Below, piece by piece: positions 1 to 14,200 of a stretch of DNA of 64,000 nucleotides (the stretch's first letter is position 1; each line of letters starts with the position of its first letter). This DNA is from Spodoptera frugiperda (Eukaryota; Arthropoda; Insecta; Lepidoptera; Noctuidae), in the NCBI RefSeq assembly GCF_023101765.2, contig NC_064231.1:6524501-6588500 (forward strand). Direction: 5' to 3'. Under the pieces are notes generated by a model. The model did no database searches and had not been told where the DNA came from. It saw only the letters and a list, made by a program, of their open reading frames with translations. A program made the position numbers and the translations under genes.

Positions 1-3000
1 AACGTGTTGTAAGGATAAGCAACGCTGTATATATTTATATCGGTCAGATCGGTGATCAATCACGCAGAGATATAATAGCTCTGGTGTCTGTTACCTTTGC
101 CCTTACACTAAAAATAGATCAAAAAGTTAATCGTTACATGACTTTCAACTTTGTTACTATCGCTTAAGAAATAATTTTAATCGACTGCCACATTTTATCT
201 GATTTCTAGAATACAGAGCCTTTTTATTTTAAAAGTGTTAAGTTGTGGCTTATCGTGTCGGGGTTTTGCTTTTAAGATTAAAGTAAGACGGGATAAGTCG
301 CGACAGTTTTGCTAGAGGAAAATCCCGAAAGAATTGACGGGATTTTAATTAATGTTTGTTTAGTGGTAATTGGAAAGTAAGTACTTGTTGGAAGAATATT
401 CGTATCCTGTTAAACTTGGATACTAAACTATTAAACTTACCTACTGAAATCATGAACTTGCAACATTGAAAAACCCAATGAATAATAAAGTGTTGAAGAC
501 CCCAATTGTATTAAGTTACCAATCATGTCGTGTCCACAATCACGAATAATTGCTTTAAATTAATTAATGCCCTCGTAATTTAATTCTCGTATTTTTTAAC
601 TGACAGACCTACTAAAAATATTGTACTGAAAATTTTCCCAGTTAGGTATTTGCTGAATATTAGAATAGGTAAAGTTACCTAATATAGTAAAACCTTATTC
701 GTGACAAATGTTATGTAACAAGTTATTAGTTTTAAATCCACATGTACATAACTCACATAATACAAACAATGTCTGTAACTGTTGCACAGTTTGGACCACA
801 CATACATATGTTGCGTCGTTTGTCTTCGCCCGTAAATCAAACATTTAACAAACCGGCCGCTGTCAAACCAATAACATGTTAAGCTCAGTGCAGGGACAAG
901 TGTTACAAATTATTACGCGTTTGTAGGTTACTGCCAAGGAGAGCATTATCATAATATATTATATTTATAGTTGAAATAAATAATGTTTCTTATAAATGTT
1001 GAACATAAATACTTGTATTACTGGTCTGTATGTTATTTATTTCACTATAGACGGATAACTTTTCCACGAGTTGTTTATTTAATATGTATGTACATATATT
1101 CGCAGACGATCAATGTGTGGATTCAAGATGGACTCGTTAGTTTGTCTGTATTCTTTAAAAATACAGATATGTTTTTAAGTTGTTTCAAGATAATACTACG
1201 GAAAAAATACAAAACAACCCTACAGATAATACCACCAAAATAATATGAACGTTAAACTGATTCGTGCATATTAAAGTACAATGCCAGACTCAATGATTCT
1301 ACATTATCGAGTTTTAATTTACATTTTCATATTGTCGCGACGCGCCATGAAATACCAATAAGTACATGTAGTAGGTACAAGGCAAAAAAGATGACTTTAC
1401 AAGTATTCAATTTATTGATCAAAATGAGAAAGGCGTGTCTGATTGACACCGTGCGGATCGTTAACGACCGCAGCGCCGCATACAAAAAGATGTCGTCGAA
1501 CGAGAAACATCGAAAATTATCATGAGCCGACAAATTGAGTTAGAGGTGACAAAGTGTGCCTGCGTAGACACGGCTCTCCGTCGTAACGCTGCTAGCGAAC
1601 ACTAATTGCACTTCACAGTTTACAAGCAGTGTTTTAAATGATATTATGTTCTCTGAAAACTAGGGCAAGAAAATCGAACGGACACGTCAACGAAGTCTAA
1701 ATATTGTAACAAAATGTCTACGCTACTCAGATTCCCAAAGTGTCTTGCAAAAAATAAAATATGACCCCATAAAGGTTTGATCCAGAGCATGATCGCATGA
1801 CATTTATTCTGAGCATAATGGATATTGATACTTTTAGGGCCGTTCTTGTGACAGTCTGATAAAACTTTATGATCATCTACGCTAATTGTCATGGCACTTT
1901 ATAAATCTTGGACCCTCGTAAATGCCAACATGTTATTAACCACTGTTTTTTTTTTTTGGTTCTTACGATAATGTACTCTAGTGACCATTGCGCTTATCCG
2001 TATCGCATTAAATTAATGCACCTGTATTTAAAGCGCGCATGTACATTACATACAATGTAATTATACACCATTAAAAGTAATTTTTGTTTTATTTGTAAAA
2101 TAATATACATTTACGTGCTTACATTTTTCTTCAAACACTCAGATGTTTTAGTCATTTCCGCCTAACCCACACGAATTTTTACCGCTCTCATTCATTCACA
2201 TGAATAGATTTATATTGATTTCAGTGTTTAGGAATTGGTTGCATAATTTTTATTATTAGAACCAAACTGTTTCCAAATGTGCTGACATAAACTGAGATTT
2301 ACGAGCGCTCACGTCTTTAAATTGAAGTTTAGGTTATGAAGGAATGCTAAAAAACAATAGGAAAAATACATTCGCGCATAAAAGCAAGGTGGGCTTCGGA
2401 TATAAAAACAGTGTTCGACCTTCGTCATTTATTTATGCTTGTGGCTGTTGCGAAGGAAAGTGAATGCTTTCGGCCAGGGATTGACGCGACCTCACCTGTT
2501 CTCAAAAAGTCAATTTCAAGACTTATTACCCTTTGTTCCCGGGACCCACCGTGAGGCACTTACTTCGCCTTTTATTGCTATTCCGTCTTAATGTGACGAC
2601 TGCAAATGCGGTGGCAATTCGAACTCGTTTTGTTAGTGTTTTAAATTCTTAACAGCAGATAAAATTTAATGTGTTTTTATTATGACTGAAAGTAGCACTT
2701 AGCTATTAAAATGAGCTTCTGCGCAAGAGTTGGTAAATAATTATGGAGTTTCCCGGCTGCATTTCTTTTGTTTTTGTAAACACACTCAACACAGTTTCAC
2801 CAATTTGCGACGGTTTAGGTACACATTAGAATGTTACAACACGCGCTTCGTTTAGTTGCGTGCTAAACAAACGAAGCGCGACTTTCGACACGGGTGCAGT
2901 TAGCGGCCCTTCATATGGAGATGTCAGGCGCCCGCGCCGTCGTCACCGCCGCCCGCCGCCCGCCGCCTAACACTAACGACATACTTCACACGATTTCCAC

Positions 3001-6000
3001 TACATTCTTTACTGAACAAGACGCCAATACTCTCCACTTACACGGAATAATCGAAAGTACACACACGGAACAGCACTCACAACATAAACTCATTACCTGT
3101 GTGTTTACCGCAGAAACCTCTAACTCAGACGATAAATCAAAATGCTTTAAGGCTTTGTGGTGGAATCTAAAAACAGATAACATGGATCGTAAAATTGCTT
3201 ACAATTACCAGTACTATAAATAAAGTGTATCCACGACGTAAACAATGAGTCAGTCTAGTCTAGACTAACGGTATCACTAGTAAAATCGATTCTGAACTTT
3301 CTCTTAGACCAAAACAGGGTATGGTATGGGGAGAGAATGTCCACCTAGCCTGATATGGTACGTGTGTAATGTAACACTAATTGCTAATGTGATCAACTGG
3401 AAATGTTAGTTGATTGACAACATGCGATATATGGAAGAGGAAAATTAATATGAGCTAGTCAATTTAGTCATTCGACGTGCTTAAAAAATAGTAGCATTAC
3501 GTAATCATATACCAAACACTAGTTAGTTATCAACTTGGAAATTCATAGGATCCACGTAAATTATTAACTAAGTCAAATAGTCGGAGTGCCTAACGCAATT
3601 CGTGTCGGAGCAACATAATGTTGGATTTTCAGAATCGAAGCTGAATAGTAACTGCTCGTAATTATATTCCAGGAATAACTACTCTCCCGGTTCCTAACGT
3701 TGTACAACATGCGCTGTATATCGAGTGCTGTAATTTGCATAGACTGTTCGTCTAGGTCACTCAATAGACTCGGCCTCGACCTATTTAGTCTCATGACACC
3801 TAATTTAGTTATTGAGAACATTCAAACAATCATTGAGGTAACCGGGATCGAAGCACATTATCTAAATTTTATTAACACCTTCAATGAATGAATTGCCGTG
3901 ATTCATGGGACACAATCCCTTGAAATAAGTAGGTACTGAGTAAAACTACTTAGCAGTAGCAATTCTAAATCACGCTACATTATATTAAATCAGACGGAGT
4001 CGATTTATGTGTAGATTATGAATTAATTACAACGCTTTTAACTAAATAGAATATTATAATATAAACAAGTCGTATGAACGAAATGAATTAGCATATCAAA
4101 TGCCACGATCAATATCACTTTTGATTCCAACGATACTGCTGTGACTATTAGTGTGTTACAATGACGTATATTTTCCTGCAGCTGGACCGAAATTCAATAT
4201 CGAAATAATAAATCACAAAGACTTTGCAAGGAGAGAGCAAAGTCGTAGAATTTACGAGGGAAATATACTACGAGCAATATAAAAAATTGAGCACTCTATA
4301 TTCACTAGATCCCGCAGCCGTTAAGACTTGACAACGTAAAAATAAGTAAGAAAGTTTTGAAAGCTGAAGACTTCTTGACAGCCGAGCACGTCTCAATGTC
4401 TCGCAAAAAAGTTTTATCTTTCTGTCGCCCTCAAAAAATCAAGGTTATTTTGTAAGTAATTCACGAATATTATATTTTATAAGATTCAGAACGTTAATTT
4501 ATTTTAATGGATGCCGCTTCATCGTCTTAATTAGAGATAAAACTAATTTTCTTGAAACTTCGTGGCTAACGGTGACATTGTTTATTGTTTTTGCTTTCAT
4601 TAATTCTGTCATATATTTTATTTTCTCTTGTTTTAACTTTCCTCAAAATCTGCACCATGTGAATCACAGTGACATTACTAACGTTACCATACGTTACATG
4701 TAGGTAACCAAACAATTTGCAAGACAAGTTTTGTTCATACGATATTAGCTGTTCCTAGAAAACTAAAGTAACTGATTGCAATGTGAATCACGCGAAATTC
4801 TAACAATGGGTATCTGTGAACTAAATAAATAGAATCGCATGCCTTCATACGAAGGGAAATGTCAACAGTGCAAGAGTAAACAGACGGCAAAGATCTAGAA
4901 ACTAGGTTTCACATACGTGTTATTGTGATAACAATAACAGCTACAATTTCTCAGTGAGACTATGGTTAAAATTTTCAATAATCGTTTAAAATGGTCCAGG
5001 GAGTGTTAAAGGAATACAGAACACTTTGACTCCGATACAGTTCTTGGGCTATCACTCAACGTAATGGATGATATCACTTAAAGATGGATAAATAGTATTA
5101 ACTTGTATAGTAATGGATTAAATGTCCTCTATGTATACAGTCATGAACTTTACCAATAAACAACTAATTAAGGTATCGGTATAATGGAGGGTATTGATGT
5201 TTATATCTTTCAGTAATTAATAATATATACCAAAAATAAGGGATAGCCGCCAATCGTTGATGGATAAAATCCTTTCATCAATGTTAATTAGCATAATTAG
5301 AGATCAAATTTAATTAACATCAGCTTTTCATCTGGTGAGTGATGGCTGTTTTTATCACTCGACGTACAAATTCCCGTCCAGTTTATTCCACAATCCATTT
5401 ATCTTACTTATAATAAAAACAAACAGCGCCTGTCCGTTCCAATTTTTGTTTTATTAATCTTCTGTTTTTGTGAATAATAATTGGTGCTGGCATTAAAAGT
5501 TGTACATCGAAGGACGACGTCTCTACATCTTGAAGACTGCTTGTTATTTATGTATGGACATACGGACGATGAGAGATGCAAGGAACATTATTGTGACAGC
5601 TCTTTGACTGGTCGTATCAGATACCATGTCGTGTCTGTGAGGAATTGTGCCAACATGTCTGAAAATAACTTTGTTGTACGATATTTGCATAAAACACTAT
5701 TTGATGTTTTATATCTATTCATCACCGTTGTATATGTAGCGGTCTGCTTACCGAGCATTTAAAGCTTGAAAGGTAAAACGACCGAATATCCTTTATTGAC
5801 AAAAGGTTCATTTATCACATAAATAGTTCTGGCAATGAGTCGATTGACCGGCTATAGTATAGCCGCTATACGATAGAGCTCATAGGAATCGTGTGCATCA
5901 TTACTGAACATAATAAAGTCGTTTGTTATTTGTCGATTAGCGATTTGATAAAGCGTTTCAATTTATAGCATCATTGAGTCCAGCGTCCTCGAACGCTGGC

Positions 6001-6184
6001 CAATTACCCCAGTTTCTGTTGATCCTTATATAGTAACGTTTCGTAGACTTAATGGAAACTGCATCCATATCAATATATCTTGCGTGAATATATGTTTTCT
6101 GCATTATTTATATTGTACAAATCGTTTTATTTTTCTTGTTTAAACGAATGCTCGCAAAAAGTTAATTCGTACTTTATTTTCATT
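1..6184. other. AT-rich non-coding DNA, no gene recognised
   Basis: Open frames are short and match no family. The only notable spots are the inverted repeat at 2841-2882 and the GC-rich block at 2895-2975. It may be upstream DNA or a long intron of synapsin, since that gene's 5' exons were not found. Confidence 0.5.
2841..2882. repeat. GC-rich inverted repeat
   Basis: CGCGCTTCGTTT and AAACGAAGCGCG flank a loop of about 15 nt. It adjoins the GC-rich block 2895-2975, unusual in this AT-rich region. Confidence 0.55.
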
Positions 6185-6186
6185 TA

Positions 6187-6518
6187 CAGTAGAATTAATC
6201 CAATTATCCGAACTCCGACTATCCGAATCGCCGATTATCCAAATCACAAAAAATGTCAAAAAAAGTCTAAGTGCGCTATTATTCTCCCCCCCCTCGCGAC
6301 GCCAGTGTTTGTCAAGTCTTGACTTGACTTGTCTTAACTTGCCGTTGTGCCTACGCTGACTTCCCCGCAATTTAATTCAATAAAAAAATAGTGCAATATC
6401 AAAACGTAGCTTTTATTCTCTTCAATGGCAATTTTTTTGAAAAAATCCGATTATCCGAATATTTGATTATCCGAATGGGTCCCGGTCCCCATTAATTCGG
6501 ATAATTGGAGTTCTACTG
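6187..6518. mobile_element. pogo/Tigger-like MITE
   Basis: 332 bp with TA on both sides (6185-6186, 6519-6520). The inverted ends are CAGTAGAATTAATCCAATTATCCG (left) and, reverse-complemented, CAGTAGAACTCCAATTATCC (right). Subterminal repeats of ATTATCCGAAT occur at both ends. The CAGT ends with TTATCCG repeats are typical of pogo/Tigger elements of the Tc1/mariner superfamily. No usable transposase frame. Confidence 0.8.
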
Positions 6519-6520
6519 TA

Positions 6521-9500
6521 TGTGGATCTTGTACTTACACCATTTTAAAGGCATGATTATGAAGCTAATTAGGTGTCTCATGGATGTTTACGAAACTGAT
6601 GAGCGATAGCATCATTGTATCATTATGAATATATTAACACAGATTAGCGTGTCATGCGTTCGTTATCATGTTAATCTTATGCACCGGTGACTCGGTGACA
6701 CAATCATAGACTGCATGCCTCTGTTATCGCGAGTCACTATAGTGTCTGGCCAAGGTCGACTTCCTGAGAACAAAACGTTGTAAACATAAAGTTTTAACGG
6801 TTTTAAATGTTCTATGAAGAAATAAATCGTATTATTGATACTCACGATAATGTTCTTTTGTAAGGTACAGTGCTCACTATCACAATGTTTTGAAAGAGAG
6901 ACATAGAAGTGAAGTAAGGTCTTTTCTAAAATCGAAAGAAGCAAAGTTTACACGATATCCATTGTAGTGTGTATTGTGGTTCTAGTTATTGATTAATATC
7001 TGTTTAATTTAATATCAACTACAATTATTACGCTTATTTAAAACCATGCGGTTTACTATGTAAAGGATAATTGCAGGATCATTGTTAACTTGTACTTCTT
7101 TTCCTCTTGAAAAAGAATGGAATTCGATATAAAAAATACAGGCTTTCACAGTTTTACCTGTTAAACTTTCCGAAGGGAATTTTTAATTGAAAGTTAGAGG
7201 GAGCGAGCAATTACTGTCGGCAGGCTGGCTAGCGGCTGTGTTGCCGGTATCGCCGACGGTGGCCCACATTGTAATCACGGTGATTAGCTCCGAACACCAC
7301 CATTACTGCCTACCTTTCAGTTTGAACCAGAAACCGCCCAACAATAGGATACTTTATCGCTTGGCACATACTCTTTATTTCGTTTTCGCTCAATCGATTA
7401 CGTTGGTTAAAAATCTAATGTAACTGGCTCGGGACCTGCCTCGAGGCTTGCTCGATTACCTTATCGTTTCGGCACCACTTTACAAAGAAATGTTAAATTA
7501 CCCCATAAACCTCCCAAAGTTTATAGCATTTTGCATTTCAAGTTATATAACGAACATTTCACTTATACATTCTGATTATAGGTATTTGCGTTTACCAAAG
7601 AAATAATTGGAAATAGTTTCTCACTTCTTGCTCGAACTACCAATTGAATAAGTCATAAAACTTTGCCGTCAAATGTACATTTTCAATCGTTTTGTGTCGG
7701 CGCTTGGGTGGGACCGCCGCGCGATGGCGATGTGGCCACAACGTGTTCTTTATCTTCGTACCCACCGAGTAGTGCCGTGGGTGTTTGAAAAATGCCATAA
7801 TATATCTTCTATTGGATAATAAAATCAGAATTTTATTTTACAACACAAACATTTCAATATTGTATTGGCAGGTGTCTTCACACAACTGCCGCGCAACAAT
7901 GACGTATTAGGATGAGTTTAAAATACAATATTGATGTTCTATCAATTTTCAACTGACAAATATACGTAAATATACCAAAAATAGCTTTCGAAGAAACAAC
8001 TAACCAGTGAGTAACCACGTCGAACGTCACCAATGTTATTGCAACTATTTATATTACAATTTCATAAAATTATCTTATTTTTGCAATTTATAAATAAACA
8101 AAATGACGCTAATGCGTAAAAAGACGTCAGTACAAGGATATTATGAAAAGAAGACTTTGTTTAATGCGATCGGTATGTTGGTGACGTGCATAAAATAATA
8201 ATGATCTGTGTTCCACTTGTTCTACAAACGGGCCATAATAACCACGTGTATTGGTCGGAATAAATGGGCCAAGAATTTTGCATCGACGATGCGCATAAGC
8301 TATCTGACTCGCGGTCTAATTATAGCGCTCTCGATGTTGTCGCGTTACCTGACGCCTGATGCAAAATATACTCGACATTTATAACAACAAACATGAATAA
8401 ACTAACACCATATTTACATACGTTTTAATTAGTAACCAATTAATTTATTGTGTGGGAAACCCTGGTGTACCTTCGTCTCCATTTTCTAATAAACAACGTC
8501 TGACATGTATTTATAATATATTATCCATTCACGAGCATGTCACATTAGAACGGTGATATTTTTAGTCTCTGCCCTTTGCTACAGTCATTAAGGCCTGATG
8601 ATCATATTATGTGTTCTACACATACATAGCCCGGAGGATCAATTTATGTTTGGTATAAATGTCGAAAGTCATGTTGTGAATCCCAAAAAGGACGTAGGAG
8701 TTTATGTAGGTAGATACCTACATAATTATGTTTACATTGAAATGTGATATGTTTAGTATTAGGATGAATGAGAATTCCTTCACGTTGCGTGAATAATGTA
8801 GCGAACCCTCGAACGAACGTCAATCGATCTCGTGTACTCATTTTTGCTCCGAACACATATCGCATAACAAACGTATCATATTCCAACAACATTTCGTACC
8901 TACAAAATATATTTTGGGGAAAAATTATGAGTTCACATTTTTGGACAGCCAACATTTTCGGTGACAACCTGAGCCAGCAAGTGATGAAGAGCTCATTAAA
9001 ACGAAATGCGCGTTTAAAAATATTTAGCACAATGTTCGCATAAACACATATTAGGTATAAAGTTTGTAAAATAATGTCGGAGGACAAATGCGTCGACAAA
9101 TATATCTGTAGAAATTGCTACGCTCAGCGTAGGTCTCTACGCCACGACATGCTACGCAATGCTACGCGATGCTACACAACGCTACGCACGACTACGCGTT
9201 GTAACTAGACGCGATTAAATATTTCGTCACCCTTCGGTTAGTCATTGAAGTCTGTCTTGTTCAGGCTTCAAGCTTAAAATCCAATTACTTACAGTGCTAC
9301 ATTTATTTATTATTGCTCTACATTATCGGTCAATCTTTAGAATAAACTTCATATTAGAATTAATTCATACCTACGTCCTACGTATACTATGCGTCATTAT
9401 GACGGAAGGCAATTTATTATATTAAATCATTTTTACATTATCTTCAACCATGTGATTGTCAAGATAATGATCACGGTTCACTGAATAACAATGGACACTT

Positions 9501-10980
9501 GAACAAGCAGTTACAAGAAAAACACTCAACGCCTAGATAATAATTATCTTCAGTAAAACTTCCCTGTATCGTGCAAAATTTAAATAATAAAATTATGCAT
9601 ATCTATCTGGTTATTGATACATTTAATGATATATTAATATAATATCTAGAACAGCCAGTCAGGCGCTAGGGTTTAATGAAATACGTATAAAGTTTAACTA
9701 CCAGTGTAGCGTACATTCTCCAGACGACACGATACTTTCACAATGTCCCATGGTGTAAAAAGATTTCATTACTGCAGTTTATACAGTCGTAAAATGCGGG
9801 ATATGATCGTCTTATGGATGGGAAGGCCCGAGCGTTTCCCGGTCTAAGGCGAGATAGTAAAGCTACGCGGCGCTAACTCTGGCCGTAATCCAACGGTTTA
9901 TATTAATGGTTGATTAATAGCGTGCGTGTCGGAACGATACATCATGTCGGCTGTCTGTTCCTGCCGAACTACCGAAGCTCCCTGAACATGTTTCGTAATA
10001 CGTTACGATTCCAATTGTGATTCAATCTCAACTTAGAGCAATGACCACCGGATGACGACATCTATAAAATTCTACAAGACCACGATGCGAATGCTTACTC
10101 CGTACCGAGCGGTATGCGAAGCGGCAGAGTAAATATTTTGTTCGCGTACAAAGAATTCTGCATACCAGGCATGTAATTCGAGTGAGCTGGATGTTTGCTC
10201 CCCTTATCTTTTCTTTAGTTAGGCAGGAATTAGGCGAAAACAAACTACTAAGCAGCATCGCAGATAAACAGTGTTAGTAAAACAGTACTCAACCTTGACC
10301 GACTACACTGCCTGGATCATAATAATTCGCAGACTGTAAATTTTCAGGATGTTTACTTTAAAAATATTATGAGTTCGCAAAAAACTATATTTAGTGCTCA
10401 TAGTTATGGCATCCATTCATTTTTGTTTTGAGTGAATATAAACAAGTAAAAATATGCAGAGAAATATAATTTCGATAAGGTTGAATGGTCGACGTGTTTG
10501 ATTAAATTAATAAACGTATAACATATGTACACGGTGATCCGTCATATAATGGCTACTTGTAAATAAAAAGAAGTCATCAAAGCCTTTACTGTAAAGTGCG
10601 AAGAACTATACACTCAATGTAAATGTAAATAATGGTTAATGACCAGTTGGCCTTGGCGATTACATGTAACGAATGCTTCTTGCTGTACAAAAGCCATAAA
10701 ACAGCATAAAACATTGCCACTCTTGGGTTTATCGTCAATCTCCTTGTAGAGGTGACGTCACGACGCATCTCTGAAAGAACTCGCATCCTGCCTCCGGACT
10801 ACATCTACAGTCGTCGTCTGTTTAACGTCTAGACGCACGTTGTAAGTTCTCAGTAGAATTACAAAAATGCGAACATCAAACAGAGCACACCCGCCCAGTT
10901 TTAAACACATTCCATTCACATGCATCTTTAATTATGAATATTTTTTTATTTTATAATATTTTGTTTATTTAATTACGCAA
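6521..10980. other. AT-rich non-coding DNA
   Basis: No recognisable exon or RNA gene. GC-richer patches occur around 7190-7440 and 7690-7790. A 151-codon minus-strand frame at 8644-9099 has no recognisable motif and is probably chance. A palindromic CRE-type TGACGTCA lies at 10753-10760 in a short GC-richer stretch. Confidence 0.45.
9110..9205. repeat. Short degenerate tandem repeat (GCTACGC units)
   Basis: About eight imperfect units of roughly 10 bp built on ATGCTACGC, for example ATGCTACGCAATGCTACGCG followed by related units. It is GC-rich inside AT-rich DNA. Confidence 0.6.
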
Positions 10981-11252
10981 CGTCACGCCTTTTATTTCCG
11001 AAGGAGTAGGCAGAGGTGCACATTACGGCACGTAATACCGCTATACAACGTACACCCACTTTTCACCATTTGTGTGATAAGTCCAATTGTATAGGGTGTG
11101 AGTCTATTGCCATGTACTGGGTACAGTTTCAGCCTCCGTGCCACGTGAGAAATCTTCGAAAAACCGAAAACAGTCCAGTAAGACTTTGAATCGAACCTAA
11201 GACTCCTTGTCCGGGAGTCGCACTTGCGACCACCCGACCAACAAGGCAGTCA
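10981..11252 (-). repeat. tRNA-derived SINE
   Basis: On the minus strand it starts with a tRNA-like head: an A-box-like TTGGTCGGGTGGTCG and a B box GGTTCGATTC (plus strand 11188-11197). Then comes a non-tRNA body with CCGAAGGAGTAGGCAGAGGT near its far end on the plus strand. The intact promoter boxes suggest an RNA polymerase III SINE. I recall very similar sequences as abundant in noctuid moths. Confidence 0.65.
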
Positions 11253-14200
11253 TAAAACTTCTCACTTTAAAGCGTCGAAGTACTCGCCACGTTGAATGGC
11301 AACGCTGCAATTTATATTACATCTTATTATTTATTTATCTTATCTTTAGATACCAGTTCATAATGTTATAATCGCTCAAATGTAAATAAGTAGGTACCTA
11401 CCGAAGCGGTTCAAGAGACGCTTGAGAAAACGATGAGGAAAATTTACTCACATAAATATTATTCAATGTTTAACAAATCCTTGAAGGATAAGCATGAACA
11501 ATCGTTCAAAAGTATTTATGTGACTCATGCGTTATACGCAAATATCGGCTTAAATTCAATTCATTCAGTTAATGAACCGTAGTAATCGTGGTCATCTGTG
11601 AAAGATGTCTGGCATTATTAATACTCATACGGCTACTGTTTATTTATGTGGCTGTAATCACATTATCGGCTGCTATGACGGCTTTTCCGAAATCGTCATC
11701 GGTCACGTTTATTTCGGGAGCCGCAAATACAGCCGAAGTTGGTTTCCACGTAGCGTACACACGCTGCATTCACGCGTGACCGATGCACCACGCAATCAAA
11801 ACTATAATTGCTGCACACGGTTCCAACTACACACATAAAACCATTAAATACTTGATTGAGCATCTCCATGATATTAGTCAGACTACATAGAATTGTTAGT
11901 AGTTACGTAATCGTAATCATTTAAATAATTTCCGGAAGAGGCATAGAATATTTTATGACATATGATTTCATTTTCTCCAGACATGATTTCAAGTAATTAA
12001 ATGCAGGCACTTTACGTGCAGGAGAGACTATTAAATTTACGGAATTTATATCCAAGACGTTCATTATAACGAATAGATATTATTAATCCATTTCCAATAA
12101 TAAAACTTCGAACAAGTTTAATAATAATCCTATCGATGATACATATATTAAATTTATGTTTTTTATGGGTCAAATAACAATAACATCCAAAATTATTATC
12201 ATAAAGCTAAGCTGTCAAACCGTACCCAAACAAAACGCCTTTAGTTAATGAAGTATTTATCGGTCATACATTATTCATAACAATACTCAAACTAAAAAGA
12301 TGCCGAAAAAAAAACAAAAGTAAACATAACATGTTGACTCAAGGACTCAACATTCTTTTTTCAATCAAATATGGCGCGAAACTTATTTTTTAATTTTATT
12401 TCTGTATGGGCCACAGATTACACTTTACACGAAGTAATTACACGTATTTGAGGTTTTAAAATGAAATTTAAATTCAGAATCGTGTTCGTGACTTTATCAG
12501 TGATGTCGCAAGCACGCTAAGGTTTACTTCAGCGGAGTACCGGACCTTACATAAGGGTGACTGAGCTGAACGGGGTCACGTAATAATGTCACAATTTTAA
12601 TATTATCATTCAAGTTATGATTAAAACCTTTTAATTTTAAGAACAAGGATCTTTTGTAGAAATTAATTACATAATTGAATCAACAAAACGATGTATCCAA
12701 AAAATAATTGAAAAAGAGTAACCTATGGATTTTCTTACTCGTTCTTCTCCATAGGAATCTACACCTTGGAACGAACAAATAGCTTCACTAGAGGACTGAC
12801 CGACAGACAGACATTTTGTTTTTTTTAATATTGTAATATTTGCTTTAACGTTCAAAAGTGCCTTCTCGGTCTATTTGATATAAATAATTTTGACTTTGAC
12901 TTTAAAATAATTATTTTGTTTCTACTCTACACTAACCCAAAACTAAAACGAACTACAATAAGATTAACTATGTAATTGCCTAAACGAGCTAATCCTTCGC
13001 AGAATAACAGACAAGATTCTATGTGATATAGAAGTAATTATGTGGGAAGATATGATGTACGTCGTCATGTATGCAAATGAAATAAGTAAACACTACCTAT
13101 TTCTCTATTCAACGTATTGCGACGTTAGTCGTACTTGTTCGTATGCAGGTATCAAACACTCATGTCATATCAAATAATCTTGATGAGTACACTTATGTTC
13201 AAACGAAGAGTGAGGTAAGGATACCTATATTGCGAAATAATTTACATTATATTTTCGTCAGGTAGTTAAAACAGTTTTGTTATTTGAGTTTGGCTTGTAA
13301 TGCGCTCTGTTCATACTCAAATACTCGAAGTGTTTGCAGATCGATTATTTGCTGCTAAAAGTTTCGAGGTCTCGTGTCTAGTTTGTATAATTTTTTGCAG
13401 TGGTCTATGGCGCCTAATAAGATATTCTTTAAAAAATCATTAGAATTTTAGTCACACTTAAATGTATCGAAAAATGGTTCTTCAATTTTGACTTTTAATT
13501 GACCGACAATATGATTCATAATTGTAATCTTTTGGTATTTCCCATTACCTAGTTATAATAGATTCTGTTATCGTCGTTGTTGGTTCGTAAAAGTAATATT
13601 CTTTATAATAACTTTTGTTTGGGAGCACCGAGTTTCATTGCTTTGAATTTGTTATGATTACGACACCCAAAACAAGCTGACGTTTTATTACAATACATTT
13701 TTTTAGCATAATTCCCTTGACGGTTTCATTTCAGTCTTTTTTCCTTTACAAGTTATCACCGTGTCCTTTTTGTTATTACGGTACGAAGATAACGAATATG
13801 TTTATGTATATCTGCTATTGTTTATTTTAAATTCTCTGTCGTCATCAGTTTGTAGAATGAAGTTAATATTGTTACATCGTTGTATTTCTCACGTAAATAA
13901 GACGTTTGTATTTACTTTAACTTGGGTAATACGTAAGTATCGAAACGAAAAAATCTAAAATCTCCTTCAACAATTACGCTTGTGCAACGACACCCTGAAA
14001 TGCTTGTACACTGAAATGAGACCACCAGATGTCTATCTATCAGCTTCAAGAGATCAATTTCAAAATGTATTCGTGCAGTTTTGATCTAAGCTTGCGATTA
14101 TAAAATCAATAGCACAAACACTAGAGAAAAGCATTTCTGTTTTATTACCGTATCCATTAGTTTTGTTGTAAATAACGGATAATATTGGGTCAGGTCGATA

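Noticed and set aside
8644..9099. 151-codon minus-strand open frame
   Set aside because: No motif, no splice context, and amino-acid use typical of AT-rich chance frames.
10753..10760. Full CRE palindrome TGACGTCA as a synapsin promoter element
   Set aside because: An 8-bp match is expected by chance in tens of kilobases, and no linked exon was found.
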